A DNA stretch of 64,000 nucleotides, from contig NZ_CP118480.1 of assembly GCF_030450055.1 (NCBI RefSeq), positions 62,001-126,000 of the forward strand, in the 5' to 3' direction. The notes beneath the pieces were generated by a model that did no database searches, was not told the DNA's origin, and was given only the letters and a program-made list of their open reading frames with translations. The translations under genes and the position numbers were made by a program. This document shows positions 61,629 to 64,000 of this stretch, one piece after another. Positions within the stretch are counted from its first letter, which is position 1; each line of letters starts with the position of its first letter. The stretch comes from Gallaecimonas kandeliae. GTDB lineage: Bacteria; Pseudomonadota; Gammaproteobacteria; Enterobacterales; Gallaecimonadaceae.

Positions 61629-64000
61629 ATGATGTATCTAGAACTAACAAACCGACTGACCAGCGGTATAGTAAACTGTGTCACAGAAGAAGAAGTTCGT
61701 TTCCTATGGTTAAGTGAACTAAAAAACGCACTTTCCGTGCGTTTTCAGGCTGAGCGCGAACGTAACGATGCCTACTACAACGGTGTTGTCATAGAATTCA
61801 AGAATGCGGGCCTGTTTGGTGGAAATACCAATAGCTCCGCATTCAAGGAGGCGGTGTACGACCGATTAGATAAGTACATAAAGCGCCGTTCAGAGCTTGA
61901 GGGAGAAGATCCGGCAGACTACATTGGGATTGCGACTGACGGCTGCCATGTTGCCTTTGCTTTCATTCAGGACGACCAAATTATGCATCGCCACCTGATG
62001 CCGGTCTGCGAGTCGTCGGTATCATTGGTCGCACAGGCACTGAAAGACGCTAAGCGTCGAGCTGTTACCCCAGAAAACCTGATAGAAGATTTCGGTCACC
62101 AGTCGCCAGCTGGCAAGGGCATGATGCAGGTGCTGGCTGATGCGCTTATGAGCCAGTTGGCCGAGACAGGCCCGAACAAGATCAAAATGCTATTCGAAGA
62201 ATGGCGTCATCTGTACGGCCAAGTGGCCGATCTATCAGCTAATCAGATCAATGACATCTTACGTAGTATTGGCTTTCACCTGACCTGCAAGCAAGCAAGC
62301 AACAGTATTATTCCGGCCTTGCTATTTGTCATTCACACCTATGATTCTCTCCTCATCAAGCTGCTCGGTGCCGAAATTGTCTCCATGCTTGGCGACAATA
62401 CCGCTTACAAGGGATTTGCCGAGGCTGCATCGGCGCTTGACGATGACGAGCTAATTCAGCGCATGGCCACAGATATCGAACGTGGTGAATTCTTTAGCCG
62501 TGCAGGGATTCTGGGATTCGTTGAAGAGGCTATTTTCAGTTGGTATCTCGATGCGGCTGCCTCTCCAGCACATGGGGCCAACATCTGCAGTGGCCTGCGG
62601 CAAGTTCTGGTTGGCCTGGCGATGTACCGCACCGACAATCTAACTGTTGCCCGTTCAAGGGACGTTCTCAAGCATTTTTATCAAGGCTTGGTGCCCGATG
62701 CACTGCGTAAGAGCCTGGGCGAGTTCTATACCCCTGACTGGTTGGTAGAGGTTACCCTCGACAAAACTGGAGTGGATGACTGGACTGATAAACGTTTTCT
62801 CGACCCGACTTGTGGTTCCGGATCGTTCCTGCTGGCAACGATCAAGCGCATTCGTAAACAGGCTGAGGCGGCGGGATGGTCGAAGAAAGCCACGCTAGAA
62901 CATATCACCCGCAGCGTGTGGGGTTTCGACCTTAATCCCTTGGCCGTGCAGGCGGCACGGGTCAATCTGCTTATTTCCATTACTGATTTACTATCGGCAT
63001 GCCCTGGTTCTCGTATTGAATTGCCAGTTCTACTGGCTGATGCGGTGTATTCCCCTGCTCGCAATCCAGATAGCGATCAAGACACTGTGGAGTACACAGT
63101 CGGCAGCCAGGTTGCCAACCTGAAAGTAACCTTGCCTGCGGCGCTGGCGATGGATCGCAAGCGCCTCGACGCAGTGTTTTCGACCATGGGTGAACTGGTA
63201 GAAGAGGATACTGACTACCCTGATGTTGAGCGGAGGTTGACGGCTCGTAACCAGCTCAGCCAGGAGGAAGCCGATTCCTGGCGTTTTCCTCTGTCGGAAA
63301 CCTATGGACGAGTGCTTGAACTGCATCGCAAGAATTGGAATGGCATCTGGTTCCGTATCGTGCGCAACTTTTTCTGGTCGGCCACTGCCGGTGAGTTTGA
63401 AGTGGTGATTGGCAACCCTCCGTGGGTTCGTTGGTCAAAGCTACCCGAGCTGTATAGGGAGCGTGTCATGCCAACCTGCCGCGACTATGACATTTTCTCC
63501 AGTACACCACGTCATGGCGGCAACGAGTTGGATATTTCAGCGATGATTTCGTACACGGTATCCGATAAGTGGCTAAAGGAAGAAGGCCGACTAGCCTTCT
63601 TGGTTACACAAACCCTGTTTCAGTCCCCTTCATCGGAAGGCTTTCGGCGCTTCCGCATCAAGGATGGCTATAACCTGATCCCCGAGTCGGTAGACGATCT
63701 CAAGTCGCTGAAACCCTTTCCGGATGCAGCCAACAAGACAGCCATTTTCGTTGCCAGCAAAAGCCGTTCTCGTGTGCCGAACTTTCCTCTGCCTTACTAT
63801 GTGTGGAATGCCGCACCGGGAGCCAAGAAAGTCATTTCGGCATCACTGGACAAGGTCGCCGCGTTGTCTGGAGTGGTCATTGACCGGCAGGAAGCAACGC
63901 CCGTTGGTGGTGAAGGCTCACCTTGGGCGGTTCTACCGATTGGGGAGTTTGCCTCAATGGCCTCCCTGACTGGACAAAGCGAGTGGGCAAAAGGGCGCAA
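61629..64000 (+). CDS. N6-adenine DNA methylase with nuclease-like N-terminus, cut by window end
   Basis: The ATG at 61629 opens a frame of 790 codons without stop before the window ends. The first 60 residues contain D47...E56-F57-K58 (a PD-(D/E)xK-type pattern: DAYYNGVVIEFK). A helical middle region follows, then YTPDWLVE (365-372), the SAM motif DPTCGSGSFLL (about 392-402), GFDLNPLAVQAARVNLL, and the catalytic NPPW (about 596-599). This layout matches a Type IIG-like restriction-modification enzyme, or a methylase of BREX/DISARM type. AT content is higher than in the core genes. Confidence 0.85.
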   Translation, partial: MMYLELTNRLTSGIVNCVTEEEVRFLWLSELKNALSVRFQAERERNDAYYNGVVIEFKNAGLFGGNTNSSAFKEAVYDRLDKYIKRRSELEGEDPADYIGIATDGCHVAFAFIQDDQIMHRHLMPVCESSVSLVAQALKDAKRRAVTPENLIEDFGHQSPAGKGMMQVLADALMSQLAETGPNKIKMLFEEWRHLYGQVADLSANQINDILRSIGFHLTCKQASNSIIPALLFVIHTYDSLLIKLLGAEIVSMLGDNTAYKGFAEAASALDDDELIQRMATDIERGEFFSRAGILGFVEEAIFSWYLDAAASPAHGANICSGLRQVLVGLAMYRTDNLTVARSRDVLKHFYQGLVPDALRKSLGEFYTPDWLVEVTLDKTGVDDWTDKRFLDPTCGSGSFLLATIKRIRKQAEAAGWSKKATLEHITRSVWGFDLNPLAVQAARVNLLISITDLLSACPGSRIELPVLLADAVYSPARNPDSDQDTVEYTVGSQVANLKVTLPAALAMDRKRLDAVFSTMGELVEEDTDYPDVERRLTARNQLSQEEADSWRFPLSETYGRVLELHRKNWNGIWFRIVRNFFWSATAGEFEVVIGNPPWVRWSKLPELYRERVMPTCRDYDIFSSTPRHGGNELDISAMISYTVSDKWLKEEGRLAFLVTQTLFQSPSSEGFRRFRIKDGYNLIPESVDDLKSLKPFPDAANKTAIFVASKSRSRVPNFPLPYYVWNAAPGAKKVISASLDKVAALSGVVIDRQEATPVGGEGSPWAVLPIGEFASMASLTGQSEWAKGR

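Noticed and set aside
1..64000. CRISPR array, tRNA or rRNA genes, insertion sequences
   Set aside because: No regularly spaced repeats, no rRNA stretches and no transposase-like ORFs or terminal inverted repeats were seen; a tRNA could still be missed by eye.

Overview
The window looks like a GC-rich gammaproteobacterium. The gmk-rpoZ-spoT-trmH-recG order is the classical gammaproteobacterial one, and rsmJ, ogt, a pitrilysin-like M16 lipoprotein and nfsA fit the same class. A Gallaecimonas-like genome is my guess from overall gene content and base use, not a demonstrated identification.

About half the window (1-33 kb) is a type VI secretion system (T6SS). One strong sigma70-like promoter (27490-27518) drives a long minus-strand operon: tagH/fha-tssJ-tssK-tssL-tssM-tagF-pppA-tssA-tssB-tssC-a second tssC-like gene-tagJ-tssE-tssF-tssG-tssH. 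Hcp, VgrG, a TIGR02270-like protein, an unknown protein and a large Rhs protein that runs off the left edge follow on the same strand. Most junctions overlap by 1-4 bases or are separated by fewer than 40. All thirteen core components (TssA to TssM) are present, with a kinase/phosphatase/FHA/TagF post-translational control set.

On the plus strand, divergent from the operon, the kinase gene ppkA is followed 16 bp later by a probable effector with a C-terminal TNT-type NAD-glycohydrolase domain. An overlapping small gene is its likely immunity gene. Downstream is an AT-richer, mosaic immunity array (30.8-33.1 kb): two paralogous 154/155-residue proteins, a full Imm49-family protein, a toxin-like 3' stub whose stop overlaps the next gene's ATG, decayed Imm49 tails, and a duplicated block of about 100 bp ending in an identical terminator. 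This array and the orphan-style TNT effector are the most interesting content.

From 33 to 61 kb the genes are mostly ordinary chromosomal ones: a flavodoxin-fold reductase, a VOC protein, rsmJ, a peroxiredoxin, an MscS channel, a three-gene light/redox-style signalling operon (histidine kinase, receiver, REC-GGDEF-EAL), an HI0933-type flavoprotein, ogt, a TonB-dependent receptor divergent from an M20 amidohydrolase, a LysR regulator divergent from a tiny cysteine-tailed protein, an M23 peptidase overlapping a bactofilin, nfsA, a pitrilysin-family protease, recG-trmH-spoT-rpoZ-gmk, a POT peptide transporter and a periplasmic binding protein.

At the right edge (61.4 kb onward) composition becomes more AT-rich. 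A DUF6471-like small protein precedes a large N6-adenine methylase with an N-terminal PD-(D/E)xK-like motif, cut by the window end. This is probably the start of a restriction-modification or related defence locus.
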